Source: Coffea arabica
Taxonomy: Eukaryota; Streptophyta; Magnoliopsida; Gentianales; Rubiaceae
Length of the DNA: 64,000 nucleotides
Assembly (NCBI RefSeq): GCF_036785885.1
Contig: NC_092329.1
Coordinates: forward strand, 1,488,001 to 1,552,000
Direction: 5' to 3'
Positions 1-10,024 of this stretch are shown here, in pieces. Position 1 is the first letter of the stretch; the number at the start of each line of letters is the position of its first letter. The notes beneath the pieces are model-generated. The model searched no databases and was not told where the DNA came from. It was given only the letters and a program-made list of their open reading frames with translations. The translations under genes and the position numbers were made by a program.

Positions 1-40
1 TCTAATGCTTTTCCTGCCATCTATACCTTTTATTGCTTTG

Positions 41-164
41 CTCCTGCAACCGGCATCTGATTGAAGCTCTCAAGCCAGTGTACAATGAGAATTGGATTAA
101 GCTTCGTATTTGGCTGGAGTTCAGTCTTTCTGGAGATTGTTTTGAGAATGAAAAGTACAAATAA
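41..164 (+). CDS. Possible 3'-terminal exon of an unidentified gene
   Basis: An open frame runs from the left part of the window to a TAA at 162-164 and encodes a coherent peptide of about 40 residues with a tryptophan-rich stretch (WIKLRIWLEFSLSG). The amino acid composition looks protein-like, but I do not recognise the family and cannot place the upstream splice site with confidence. It could be the last exon of a plus-strand gene that starts left of the window, or simply a chance open frame. Confidence 0.2.
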
Positions 165-540
165 ATGCTGTGAGGCATGGTTTGCTTACCCTACAAGGAA
201 GCCCTGTAATGCTTAGGTCAAAAACTAACCTGATGGATATGCATATTACTTAACCGAAACCGGATTGGGAGAGAGAAATTCACTACTATGTTCCATCAGT
301 TTCTCCTTAAGATACGAGATTTGCATTACATTAAGGAGGAGACAGAAGTCCTAGTTAGCATCCAACCCAAGACGAATGACTGATTCCTTTTTCTCTGATC
401 TTTCATGTCTTACTCTTTAATTCTGTACCATTATTTTTCGTGTAGAGCAGTTCTTGGAGTTGCTTGGAGCTGTAAATATATTATCCAGTAAATAGATTCA
501 GCGTGATGAGGGGTACTTTCGGCGGTTCTTTAAAGTGCAC
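165..540. other. Non-coding stretch, nothing recognised
   Basis: The stretch is AT-rich with short open frames only. If the exon ending at 164 is real, this would be its 3' untranslated region and downstream flank. I see no repeat or RNA gene. Confidence 0.4.
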
Positions 541-741
541 CCACCTGCAAAACATTGGTCTTTGGTTGTCAAATGATCCAAACCTTCACTTGGTCGCTGG
601 AAACTAAACACGGATGCTTCTGTTTCAAGCACAAGATGCTCAGGCGGTGGTTTGCTTTGCGATCATGAAGGCCGGTTGGTCTTTGCATTCTATAAAGAAT
701 TTTAAAGGGAAGTTTTAGTGTTATTAAAAGAAATATACTTT
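541..741 (+). pseudogene. RNase H-like domain fragment, N-terminal part (RVT_3 type)
   Basis: Reading 586-714 gives the N-terminal half of the plant RNase H-like domain found in LINEs and in the many stand-alone 'putative ribonuclease H' genes: WKLNTDAS (first catalytic Asp region), a Gly-rich turn (CSGGGLL), then CDHEGRLVFAF, and a TAA. An in-frame TGA lies just upstream at about 571-576, and continuing the homology beyond 712 needs a frame change. The domain is therefore broken. A C-terminal half of the same type of domain occurs 3 kb to the right (3667-3735 and 13373-13603). The two may derive from one gene or from two. This is a relic, not a functional enzyme. Confidence 0.6.
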
Positions 742-1350
742 TCAAAATACCAATCATGTGATATATTTTCAATGGCGATTTGATCCTACTGAGTTAACTA
801 CCACACCCAATTGTTCATTTCAAAGGCATAGCAATAGATGTTCTAGCATATAGCAAGGCTACAAGGGCAACCATGCCAGAATAAAGAACCACTATAAGGA
901 TAAAACAATGTCTTAATCGAATGATATGAAAGGGAAAATCTCTAATAATGGTAACAGAAATTTTGCAAGCTATATAGAGGGCATATCTTTTGCTTGAACA
1001 ATTTGTTTAATTTCACCAGACCCTTACAATAGCCATTATTGTAAATTCAGCACAAGGATACACCCTCTTATGAATTTTGAACAACCATCACCCCTAAAAT
1101 AAAATAAACGATAAGATCTCACGAAAGTTTTTAGATTACTTTGTCGAACAACAGGGCTACAGGGCTACAATGATCGCTTTCGCCATCGATGATTGTACTT
1201 TCATCTAGAGAGTATAAACATTGACATCCTACCAAATTATCCGTACTTAATCGGGCTTCAACTAAGAAAAAAGAAGATTAATATGAATTGGGTTGAACCA
1301 CAGTATTTTGCTAGTTGAGCAAAGAAACCATTTTATGGCAGAGAAATCAC
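742..1350. other. Intergenic or intronic DNA left of the carrier exons
   Basis: If the minus-strand carrier gene is intact, this is the start of its fourth intron region; the expected fourth exon was looked for on the minus strand and not seen. A short minus-strand open stretch at 808-890 gives a hydrophobic peptide ending in TSIAMPLK and a stop, which I cannot assign. Nothing else is recognised. Confidence 0.4.
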
Positions 1351-1877
1351 CTGCGAGGCAGCAGTTCCGAGTAGAGAAGGCATGAGGCCACTGTAAAGTC
1401 CTCCCAGACCTTCGCTTCTAATAACCTGACAATCGGAATTTGCAGGATCCAGTGAGAGACGATTATCTCAAAAGTTTGCTAGAAAAATTCGGCCCAAGTC
1501 TGAAGTGGGAGTTGTTTAAGAAAACCAACCTCAAACATGTGCAGTAGAGTACCACCTGCAACAGGAGGGGGTTGATGGGGAACAAGTAAATTGGCATCCT
1601 TCTTGGCAACTCTTTCTGTTTGCTGGCGGGTATTCACCTGCAAGTGCAAGCAGAGCCAAGATTGAGCAAGAAACTACTGAAATGCTGGGACAAGTTCTGC
1701 AGCTTTTTGTCTGTACGAGTTCGTGGCGATAAGACAAATAAAATAACCAAGGTCACTAATCCTAGTGTCTATGGATGCCAGGGTGAAGAGGGAAACCGTT
1801 TGGAGAGGGTAAGTGATTATCTGAGCGATGATACCTCCGCCTGCACCTGCCAGCCCATTGACGACGGCGTTCGACAT
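1351..1877 (-). CDS. PXN: Peroxisomal NAD/adenine nucleotide carrier (PXN/PMP38-like), exons 1-3
   Basis: Three minus-strand exons join in phase with GT-AG borders: 1877-1797 (27 codons from ATG), 1637-1530 (36 codons) and 1425-1351 (25 codons), with introns of 159 and 104 bp. The 88 residues match the start of a mitochondrial-carrier-family protein: NGLAGAGGGIIAQ is the glycine-rich first helix, YPLQTVNTRQQTE the first carrier signature, and GLYSGLMPSLLGTAASQ the end of the first repeat. In Arabidopsis, PXN sits in the peroxisome membrane and brings in NAD in exchange for AMP. An ATG 105 bp upstream is in frame, but the start at 1877 matches the family. Exon 3 ends in a good donor, but no fourth exon (normally starting G-[IV]-YYYFYQ) is visible down to position 1. 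Either a long intron runs off the window or this is a 5' gene fragment. Confidence 0.75.
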
Positions 1878-2054
1878 TGTATCAGCTATTTCCCTTCCAC
1901 TTCCTACGAGTTTTGTGAGTTCAATAACTCGCTGCTGCGAGTGATGGACGTTCCCTTTATCCGGTGGAAGAACAAAATGCATTTCGCGAACAAGCCCAGT
2001 GACTGACAGCCTTTACGAGTTACTGCGAACGGTTATTCATTATGGTTAAGTATT

Positions 2055-2661
2055 GGGATAATTTCAGAGACCTCCCTTGAGGTTTTTTATAATTTCATTT
2101 AGGTCCCAAAAATTTTTTTAAAATTACACATACCTCCCTTATTATTTAAAATGATAATACTACCCTTAAATATTTTAATGAAATTCCCTTGTTTGATGTA
2201 CTTATACTTAAAATGACTTTTAAAATTATTTTTTCATTCTTTTTCCTTCTTATTCCTTTTAATTTTAATTTTATGCAAATAAAATTATAGAACTATCACT
2301 ATTATTTCTAGTTTCTATCTTATATATCTAAATCTGTAATAAAATACCATCAAAAGTATCCTATCATAGTGATAAAGTTATTATTATAGTTTTTTATTAA
2401 ATAGTATGTATGGACATGAAATTTTGTCACATTTTCCTTATAATTACACTATATAATCTTATAATTGTATAAGAGAATAAATTAAAACTCATTATACAAT
2501 CACATTTTTGGATATTCATTTAAAAATTTGACCAAGTCAATATTATGTTAATGTTTTGTTACTAAACCTATCAAATCAAGAGAGGTAAATATAATTTTTC
2601 AAATCTCAGGATACTCAGTGAAATTGTCAAAAATCTCATGGGAGGTTTCTAAAATTATCCT
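2055..2661. mobile_element. Mutator-type MITE, 607 bp
   Basis: The two ends are inverted copies: GGGATAATTTCAGAGACCTC at the left and, on the opposite strand at the right, AGGATAATTTTAGAAACCTC. They are flanked by an exact 9-bp direct repeat, TTAAGTATT, at 2046-2054 and 2662-2670. A 9-bp duplication is the hallmark of Mutator-like transposition. The interior is very AT-rich and non-coding, so it is a non-autonomous copy. Confidence 0.8.
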
Positions 2662-3666
2662 TTAAGTATTTAACATGTGCTAAGCATTTTTTTTTTTAAG
2701 GGAACCCGTGCTCAGCTCAACACGATTTTTATATTTTTTAGAGAGAAAAAAGTTCCAATGGTCTTCGAACTTTTAGCCGTGTAAAGTTTTAATCCTCGAA
2801 TAATTATATGAAAACTTTTGGCCGTCAATCTATCAAACGTGCAAATTGTTGATCCTTCCGTGAATTTCGACAGTTTATGAGTGACGGTAACGAGGGCATT
2901 CTTGTCCGTGTGAGAGTATTAATCGAGTAAACTAAAAAGCAGTAAAAAGCTGCTACTTCCCAATCCATTTTCAATCTCTAGTTGCAAAAGATGAGGGGAA
3001 AATCTCTATTGCAATTAGGGAATCAACTTTAATTTACAGAGTGAAAGTAGACAGAAAATCAATAATGAAGTGGCTGGGTGGGAAATAAGGAAGTAAAAAA
3101 ATGAGATGGGTAAAAATGAGGAGGCGGCGGAGGCGACAACGGTAACTGAAATTATTCAAAAATTTGTAGCACAAAAGAGTTTGAGTAGGAGACTTTTTGG
3201 GTGCCCCTGGGGCCGAAGAAAAAGGGTATTTGTGAAGAGATTTTAATAAAATTAGAAATTTTATAGGAGGATTTGAGGATTTTGTCGAGAATTGAAATTA
3301 GCCTAAATAGGGTCTCGTGTGAAGAGAAGAGGCAGTGGAGTTTTGGCCAAATGGGGTCTCTTGAGATTGGCACAAAGGAGTTTTGGCTATAAGAGATGAG
3401 GAAACAGAGGGAACAATCGGTTCATTTTTGTTAATGATAATATGCAAGTTGTAATCATTACTGGGATTGTCAAAAAGAGAGGAACAAGAGGAAGAAGGTG
3501 AATTTGGGTGGCGGAGATGATGCTAAGGATGACCAAATTGAAGCAAAATTGTTGGGAGTATAGTGACAAGAATAGAATTGCTGGGGGTTGCAGTTGCGTT
3601 ATTTGTGGTGAAGGAAGGAGAGGAGGAAGATTACTCAAATAAGGGTGGTTGTGATTTAGGATCAGC

Positions 3667-3735
3667 GTAATTGAGATGGATGCTTTTGTGATTGTCCATT
3701 TGATCTCTACAGGAACTAATGATACTTACACTTAC
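3667..3735 (+). pseudogene. RNase H-like C-terminal fragment, part left of the LTR element
   Basis: Read in the frame that gives VIEMDAFVIVHLI, this stretch matches the strand-helix around the third acidic residue of the plant RNase H-like (RVT_3) domain. It stops exactly at the LTR element border. Reading on after the element at 13373, with the 5-bp target duplication counted once, the frame continues directly into the IHDCKNIMRSF segment. This shows the LTR element landed inside a once continuous coding sequence. Confidence 0.65.
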
Positions 3736-4308
3736 TGAGGATGCCCACCTCGGCCACCCGCATGTCCGAGGTGAACCCACCTCGTCCCTCATCGGAGCTC
3801 ATCCGTGTCTTGGGCATATCCCCTAAGCTCGGCCGGATCCCTAGTCTACCGTGTAGGTGACCTCGGCACCTCCACCTCAACTGCACGCTGATGATGTCAA
3901 GACACCTGACATCACCCGGGATCAGTGCTTTATCTGAAAAGCATTGTCGCACTTAATGACTACTGCGAAGGACTCCTCGTCACCCTGTCCAGGCGGCTAC
4001 AGTGTCAGAGTCAGGCCACCTGACAGGGAGCAGAGCCGTAATGGCAGGGCATGGGTCCCACCGACATAAGACCTCCGTCCTGCCCTCCACTCTCACTCTA
4101 TAAATACTCCACACACTCCCAACAAGTAAGCATACTGTTCATTTGACAATACTATTACTTTTCTCTCGCTCTCATACTAACTTGATCGTCGGAGTGATCC
4201 CAGGGGAGAAGCCCCGCCATTCACTTCGGACACGAGGATACACCTCACTTCATCTCAGAGGAGCCTGATTCTGGTCGGTTCAACTACCCACCAAAAATCA
4301 CCTCTTCA
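3736..4308 (+). repeat. 5' LTR
   Basis: Length 573 bp, starting TGAGGATGCC and ending CACCTCTTCA. A TATA box (TATAAATA) is at 4099-4106, placing the transcription start and the U3/R border about 30 bp downstream. It differs from the 3' LTR at seven single positions and has no indels. Confidence 0.95.
4099..4106 (+). promoter_or_regulatory. LTR TATA box
   Basis: TATAAATA sits 210 bp before the LTR end, in a plausible U3 position. The same box is at 13158-13165 in the 3' LTR, where it could drive read-through into the right flank. Confidence 0.7.
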
Positions 4309-4310
4309 AT

Positions 4311-4327
4311 TGGCGCCGTCTGTGGGA
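4311..4327 (+). other. Primer-binding site
   Basis: Two bases after the 5' LTR the sequence reads TGGCGCCGTCTGTGGGA. The first nine bases match the common plant gypsy PBS start (TGGCGCCGT, tRNA-Asp type); the rest departs from it, so I do not name the primer tRNA firmly. Confidence 0.7.
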
Positions 4328-4348
4328 AACGAGACTACTATTACTAAA

Positions 4349-5714
4349 ATGAGATCCACGCGCTCTAGAAGCGGAAGAGTTCCCTCAACAGGGGCTGGGC
4401 AGACCTCGGGAGCCCAGCAAGACCGCATCTCTGAAGAACAAGGGTCCCAAAGGACCCAGTCCAACAACGAGGACGCCATCGCCAAGATGGCCGAATTCGT
4501 ATCAGACAACCCCAACATTTTTGAGGAGCTAGGAAGATACCTCAAAAGACGGGAAAGAAAAAGCCGAATCTTCCAAGAGGAGACCGACGAAGTCTCCTGA
4601 AGCGCCCTCAGGTGAGGACTCCGATGAGGGGCGTCTCTCTCGGAGTACCTCTAGGCGCGCCTCCTCCAAGGCGACCTCTAAAATTGCCTCCATCTCCAGG
4701 GCGTTTTCCCGGGGACTGTTAGGGAAAAAAGCCGAGGACCCGCCTCGGCGCCCCGGAGGCTTAGCTTCTGATTACATGCGGGCCCCGCCCTTCACAGATG
4801 ACATCAACGGGGAGATAGTGCCCCCAAACTTTAAACTTCCAAACTTGCACACCTATGACGGCCGAGGTGACCCCGAGGATCACCTTCGCGCCTTCATCTC
4901 CGCATTCCTACTCTACTGCGTCCCCGACGCCGTGATCTGTCGGGCTTTCCCAATCTTCCTACACGGGACTGCCCGGAAGTGGTTCTGGAGTTTGGAACCA
5001 AGGAGCATTTCCTCCTTGAATGAGCTAATAGACCAGTTCATCCACCGTTTTGTGTCGTCTCGACCAATCACAAAGACTTCTGCTTACCTCTTGAACCTGC
5101 AACAGGGTCAAGGCGAGTCATTTCGCTCGTATGTTCAAAGGTTCAACGAGGAGAATGTGCAGATACCTGATCAGAATGAGCAAGTAACTATCGCTGCCTT
5201 CACCAACGGATTAGTGGCAGGGATCTTCAACACCGAAATCCATCGGCAGTACCCCCATACACTTCGGGAGCTCTGGGAAAGAGTGGACCAGGAAATCCGA
5301 AGTGAAGATGTAAATCGCATGAAGCGAGAAGCCCAAGCATCTCGTACGGGGCAAGATCCCCGGAGGAGGAAAGACACAGGCCGAGGTGAACCAGGCCCAA
5401 GTGACACTTCAAACCAACTCCGAGACCGCCGGAGTGTCTTCGACCGGATCGTGAAAGGCAGATCGTCCACCTCGAACGCCGAGCTGACACCCCTCAATTC
5501 CAGGCGATCCCATGTTTTGGCTGTGATGAGGCAAAATCACCTCGGCCGAACTCCCCCTGAGATCCCAGGAAGAAGGGATAAGAGGAATTCCAACCTCTAC
5601 TGTGCCTACCACCGAGATGTGGGGCACGAGACCGGAGACTGCAACGACTTGAAGCGAGAAATTGAAAACCTGATCCGCCAGGGATACTTGAAGCAGTTTG
5701 TCCGCAAGGATTGA
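4349..5714 (+). pseudogene. gag: gag of the LTR element, frameshifted
   Basis: The likely start is the ATG at 4349 (MRSTRSRSGR). The first 80 or so codons are polar and end in a TGA at 4598-4600, but good coding sequence continues in another frame across the same place, so a small indel lies near 4548-4562. From there an open frame runs to a TGA at 5712-5714. It includes the retrotransposon gag core (about 4830-5290: a DHLRAF helix, WFWSLEPRSI, QGESFRSYVQRF) and, near the end, a zinc-knuckle-like CAYHRDVGHETGDC where His replaces the second Cys, as is usual in this lineage. Gag builds the cytoplasmic virus-like particle that packages the element RNA. In Tat elements gag and pol normally share one long frame, so the TGA at 5712 probably also counts as damage. 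Confidence 0.85.
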
Positions 5715-5944
5715 ACCTTTAACCGAAGCGCCTCCCACCGGGAGAGCCGAGGTCCTCGCCGAGAAGACAGGCGGGACACTAAGCTTCACTGCCGAGGTCC
5801 CGAGGACCGAAAGGGGGATCAGAGGCCTCCACGCGACGGGTCGCCAGGCTATGGCCCGAACATTGCCGGGGTGATCAACACCATCTCGGGTGGCCCCACT
5901 GGAGGAGACAGAACTCCCGAAAAAGGACTTACCGACAAGCCGAT

Positions 5945-8900
5945 ATGGAGGTGGCCGAATCGAGCTCCAGGTTATCCGAGGTGATTACTTATGGTCCCCA
6001 TGACCCTGTCCCTGCCGCCTCCAGCAATCACGAGTCCCTCGTGATTGAAGTCCTTACCAATAATTACATATTCAAGAAGGTCTATGTTGACCCCGGAAGC
6101 TCGGTAGACATCTTGTACTACCGAACTTTCGAGAGTTTGAAGCTGACCCGGGAGCAACTCACTCCGGTAAGAACTCCCCTTGTCGGTTTCGGGGGACACG
6201 TCGTCCACCCGGAGGGCATGGTGACCCTGATGGTAACTATCGGGCGTCATCCACGCTGCCGAACTGTGCCTGTCAGTTTTGCGGTGGTCAAAGTAGACTC
6301 CCCCTACAACATGCTGATAGGCCGGCCCACGCTCAACGCCTTGAGAGCCGTATACTCCACCTACCACCTGAGCTTTAAATTCCCAACACCTGTGGGGGTG
6401 GCCGAGGTGAGCAGTGACGTGGGCGCCGCCCGGGAATGCTACCTCGCCACCATTCAAGCAGCAGTCACATTCCGGCCCTCACCGAGGTCAGAAGAAAAGA
6501 GGCCAGCGGTCCTCTCCATAGACTGCATCGACCCTCAGAAGGCAGGAGAGCCCAACAGGCTTGAGCCCGGGGATGAGGTGAAACTAGTGGTTTTGGATGA
6601 AGCGAAACCTGACCAAGTGGTTCAAGTAGGGGCCGGACTCCCCTTACCCCTGAAAGAAGAAATGATCTCTCTGATCAAGGACTACCGAGACGTTTTCGCG
6701 TGGTCCGCAGATGAAGTGGTCGGAGTGCCACCCGAGCTCATGACTCACCAACTCAACGTTAACCCACAGGCCCGACCTGTGCGGCAGAAACGAAGGCACT
6801 TCGGCCCCGAAAGTAGCAAGGCCATATCGGATGAGGTCGACAAGCTCTTGCCGGCCAAGATGATCCACGAGGTCCAATATCCCACCTGGCTGTCCAACCC
6901 AGTCATGGTCAAAAAGAACACCGGTGGATGGAGAATGTGTGTAGACTTCACCGACCTCAACAAGGCATGCCCCAAAGATCGCAATCCTCTGCCGAGGATA
7001 GACGCCCTCGTCGACTCGGCGATGGGGTATGAAGTCCTCTGCTTCCTAAATGCCTTCAAAGGGTATCATCAAATAGGAATGAGTGAGGAGGACCAAGAGA
7101 AAACGGCGTTCTACACCGACCGAGGTACTTATTGTTACACTACCATGCCCTTCGGGCTAAAGAACGCCGGGGCGACCTACCAAAGGCTGATCAACCGACT
7201 CTTCAAGAATCAGATCGGCCGCAATGTGGAGGCCTATGTGGATGACATCCTCGTCAAAAGTCTCGCCACTTCGTCCTTTCTGTCAGACGTGAGGGAAGTC
7301 TTTGGTGTCCTGCGAGACTCGAGGATCAAGCTGAATCCCAAGAAGTGCGTCTTCGGCGTCACCTCAGAAAAATTCTTGGGGTATCTGGTTTCCCACCGGG
7401 GAAACGAGGCCAACCCCGACAAGGTCAAGGTCATTCAGGACATGTCCCCACCTCGGAACATCCGAGAAGTCCAACGGCTGAATGGACGCCTGGCCGCGCT
7501 GAATCGCTTCCTGTCCCAATCAGCTGAGAAAGCTCTGCCCTTCTTTAAGGTGCTCAAGAAGGCTGACCAGTTTGCCTGGACGGAAAAGTGCCAGGTTGCT
7601 TTCGACAAGCTGAAGCAATACCTCAATAACCTACCCACTCTCGCTTCACCTCGGTCCGAGGAGAAGCTCTACCTCTACCTCTCCGCAGCCGACGAGGCTG
7701 TCAGCGCTGTTCTTATCCGGGATGAGGGCACCCAAGTGCCAGTCTACTACGTCAGCCGAGCTCTCCGCGGGCCGGAGACTCGATACACTCAGGTGGAAAA
7801 ACTGGTGTTGGGGCTAGTCCACGCAGCTCGGCGATTGAAGCCCTACTTCCTTGCTCATCCCATCTCCGTCAGGACCGACCAGCCCATTCGACAAATATTG
7901 GTGCGACCCGAGGCTTCTGGTCGCCTTACCAAGTGGGCTGTCGAGTTGGGAGAATATGACCTGTCATATGAGCCCCGCACCGCCATAAAAGCTCAAGCCC
8001 TAGCTGATTTCCTGGCCGAGCTGACCTTCACGGAAGGTCCAGAGTCCACCTCCGCCAGTGCCGCGGTGTCCACCCCTTCCCCGTGGACGCTGTACGTAGA
8101 CGGGTCCTCTAATGGGGATGGCAGCGGAGCTGGACTGCTCCTGGAAGGACCTCAGGGAGAAGTGTGCTCTTATGCCCTCCACTTTGGCTTCCCAGCCACC
8201 AATAATGAAGCCGAGTACGAGGCCTTAATTGCTGGACTCCAGCTGGCCCGCAGGCTCGGCGCCCAGCAAATCCACGTCCGCAGTGACTCCCAACTCGTTG
8301 TACGCCAAGTTCTTGGTAAATACGAATCCAAGGATGAGACCATGCAACGGTACCTCTCCAAAGTTCACCAACTCACCGCTTACTTCGAGTCTTTCGAAAT
8401 CCAAAGAATACCCCGGTCACAGAATAAGCGAGCCGACGCCTTATCCCGGCTGGCTTCCACATCATTCTCTGACCTCAACAAAACAGTCTTAGTGGAAGTC
8501 CTGAGTGAACCAGGATACGTGGAAGAGGTGGCCTGCCCCGTGCACTCTGAAGAAATCTGGATGACCCCGTTCATCCTTTTCTTGGGTCAAGGAGCCCTCC
8601 CCGAATACCGAGCCGAGGCGAGAAAAATAAAACGCAAGGCAGCTCGGTACGCTCTCCGCGATGGAGAGCTGTACAAACGCTCCTACCTCGGCCCATGGCT
8701 GAGGTGTGTCACTCCCGAGACAGGACGCCACGTCCTCCACGAGATCCACGAAGGCTTGTGTGGAGCTCACGTCGGCCACAGAATGCTAGCCAAGAAGGCT
8801 TTGCTTCTTGGATATTTCTGGCCCTCAGTTTGGCAAGACGCCCAGGACCTCGTTCTCGGCTGCCCTTCCTGCCAAGTCCACGCACCCGAGCATCACCAGC

Positions 8901-9790
8901 CCGCAAACTTCATTGTTCCCATCACTTCACCTTGGCCGTTTGAGCAATGGGGGACAGACATCATAGGTCCTTTCCCCAGAGCCGTCGGGGGTTATACCTT
9001 CCTGGTGACCGCTGTGGATTACTTCACCAAGTGGGTTGAGGCCGAGCCTCTGAGGACCATCACCGGGCTGGCAATTCAGAAATTCTTTTGGAAATGCATC
9101 GTCTGCCGCTTCGGCATACCTCACGTCATCATCTCGGATAATGGAAGGCAATTTGCCGAGAACCCCTTTAAAACTTGGTGCACAAACCTTGGCATCAAAC
9201 AACATTTCACTTCGGTAGGCCACCCCCAGGCCAACGGTCAAGCAGAAAACTTCAACCGAACTCTCTTGCATGGCCTCAAGACCCGACTACACCGAGTTGG
9301 AACATCTTGGGTCGAAAAACTCCCCAGTGTCCTGTGGTCTTATCGGACCACGCCGAGGTCAGCCACGCAAGAGACCCCCTTCTCATTGACCTACTGAGCC
9401 GAGGCTGTCATCCCTGCCGAGATCCTTACCCCCAGACCTCGGCTGGCAGCCTATGCCGTCGAGGTGAACAACGAAGAGAGACAGCTAGATCTCGACCTCG
9501 TCGATGAACGAAGGGACCTCGCCTCAGCCCGGATAGCTTCCTACAAGAACACACTGGCACACTATTACAATGCCCGCGTCAGACACCGTAGATTCCAGCC
9601 TGGAGACTTGGTTCTTAGAAAGAACTCGGTCAGCCGAGCTGAACCACAAGGGAAATTATGCCCGAAATGGGAAGGCCCTTACCGAGTTGTGAAGTCTGAC
9701 CTTAAGGGATATTGTAAACTGAGTTACCGAGATGGCTCATTAGTGCCGAGGTCTTGGCACGCCGAGAACCTCAAATTGTATTATGCTTGA
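5945..9790 (+). pseudogene. pol: pol of the LTR element: protease, RT, RNase H, aRNase H, integrase; inactivated
   Basis: Numbering from the ATG at 5945. Protease: DPGSS around residue 49. Reverse transcriptase: fingers and palm about 290-470, with YVDD at 431-434, but the first catalytic Asp of motif A is Asn (residue 369, codon AAT 7049-7051, FLNAFKGYHQI). Gypsy RNase H with connection features follows. Then a second, archaeal-type RNase H starts at W714 with D719 and the NEAEYEAL, RSDSQL and RADALSR acidic motifs all present. Integrase: HHCC zinc module, then a DD35E triad at D1005, D1065 and E1101. A TGA at 9395-9397 cuts the integrase C-terminal part; the same frame continues to a stop at 9788-9790 and holds the usual chromodomain-less tail. 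Upstream, the frame feeding into pol (5865-5940) is shifted relative to 5945. The D-to-N change alone should abolish DNA synthesis. Confidence 0.92.
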
Positions 9791-10024
9791 ATTTTTAATC
9801 AAGTTATGACTTCGGATATTATATTATTTTTCAACATCGGTATTACGCTATTAAAAAATAAGGGGGACAAGCAAGGGACGAAGTCAAAGCGAGAAATTAA
9901 AGTGCTGAGAAGAGAAGAAATAGACTTTCATTCAATAGAAAAGAGCGTTACAAAAAATACAAGGCCAAGGTCGGAATGCTACTAAGCACTCTCCACCTCG
10001 GCCACCCCTTTAAGGCCCACGAGC
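9791..10024. other. Spacer between pol and the antisense gene
   Basis: The spacer is AT-rich at first, then GC-rich, with no open frame of note. It separates the 3' ends of the two convergent transcription units of the retrotransposon. Confidence 0.6.

Noticed and set aside
3716..3952. Minus-strand open frame in the LTRs (a second copy is at 12661-13011)
   Set aside because: It lies in U3 of both LTRs and simply repeats with them; no domain content.
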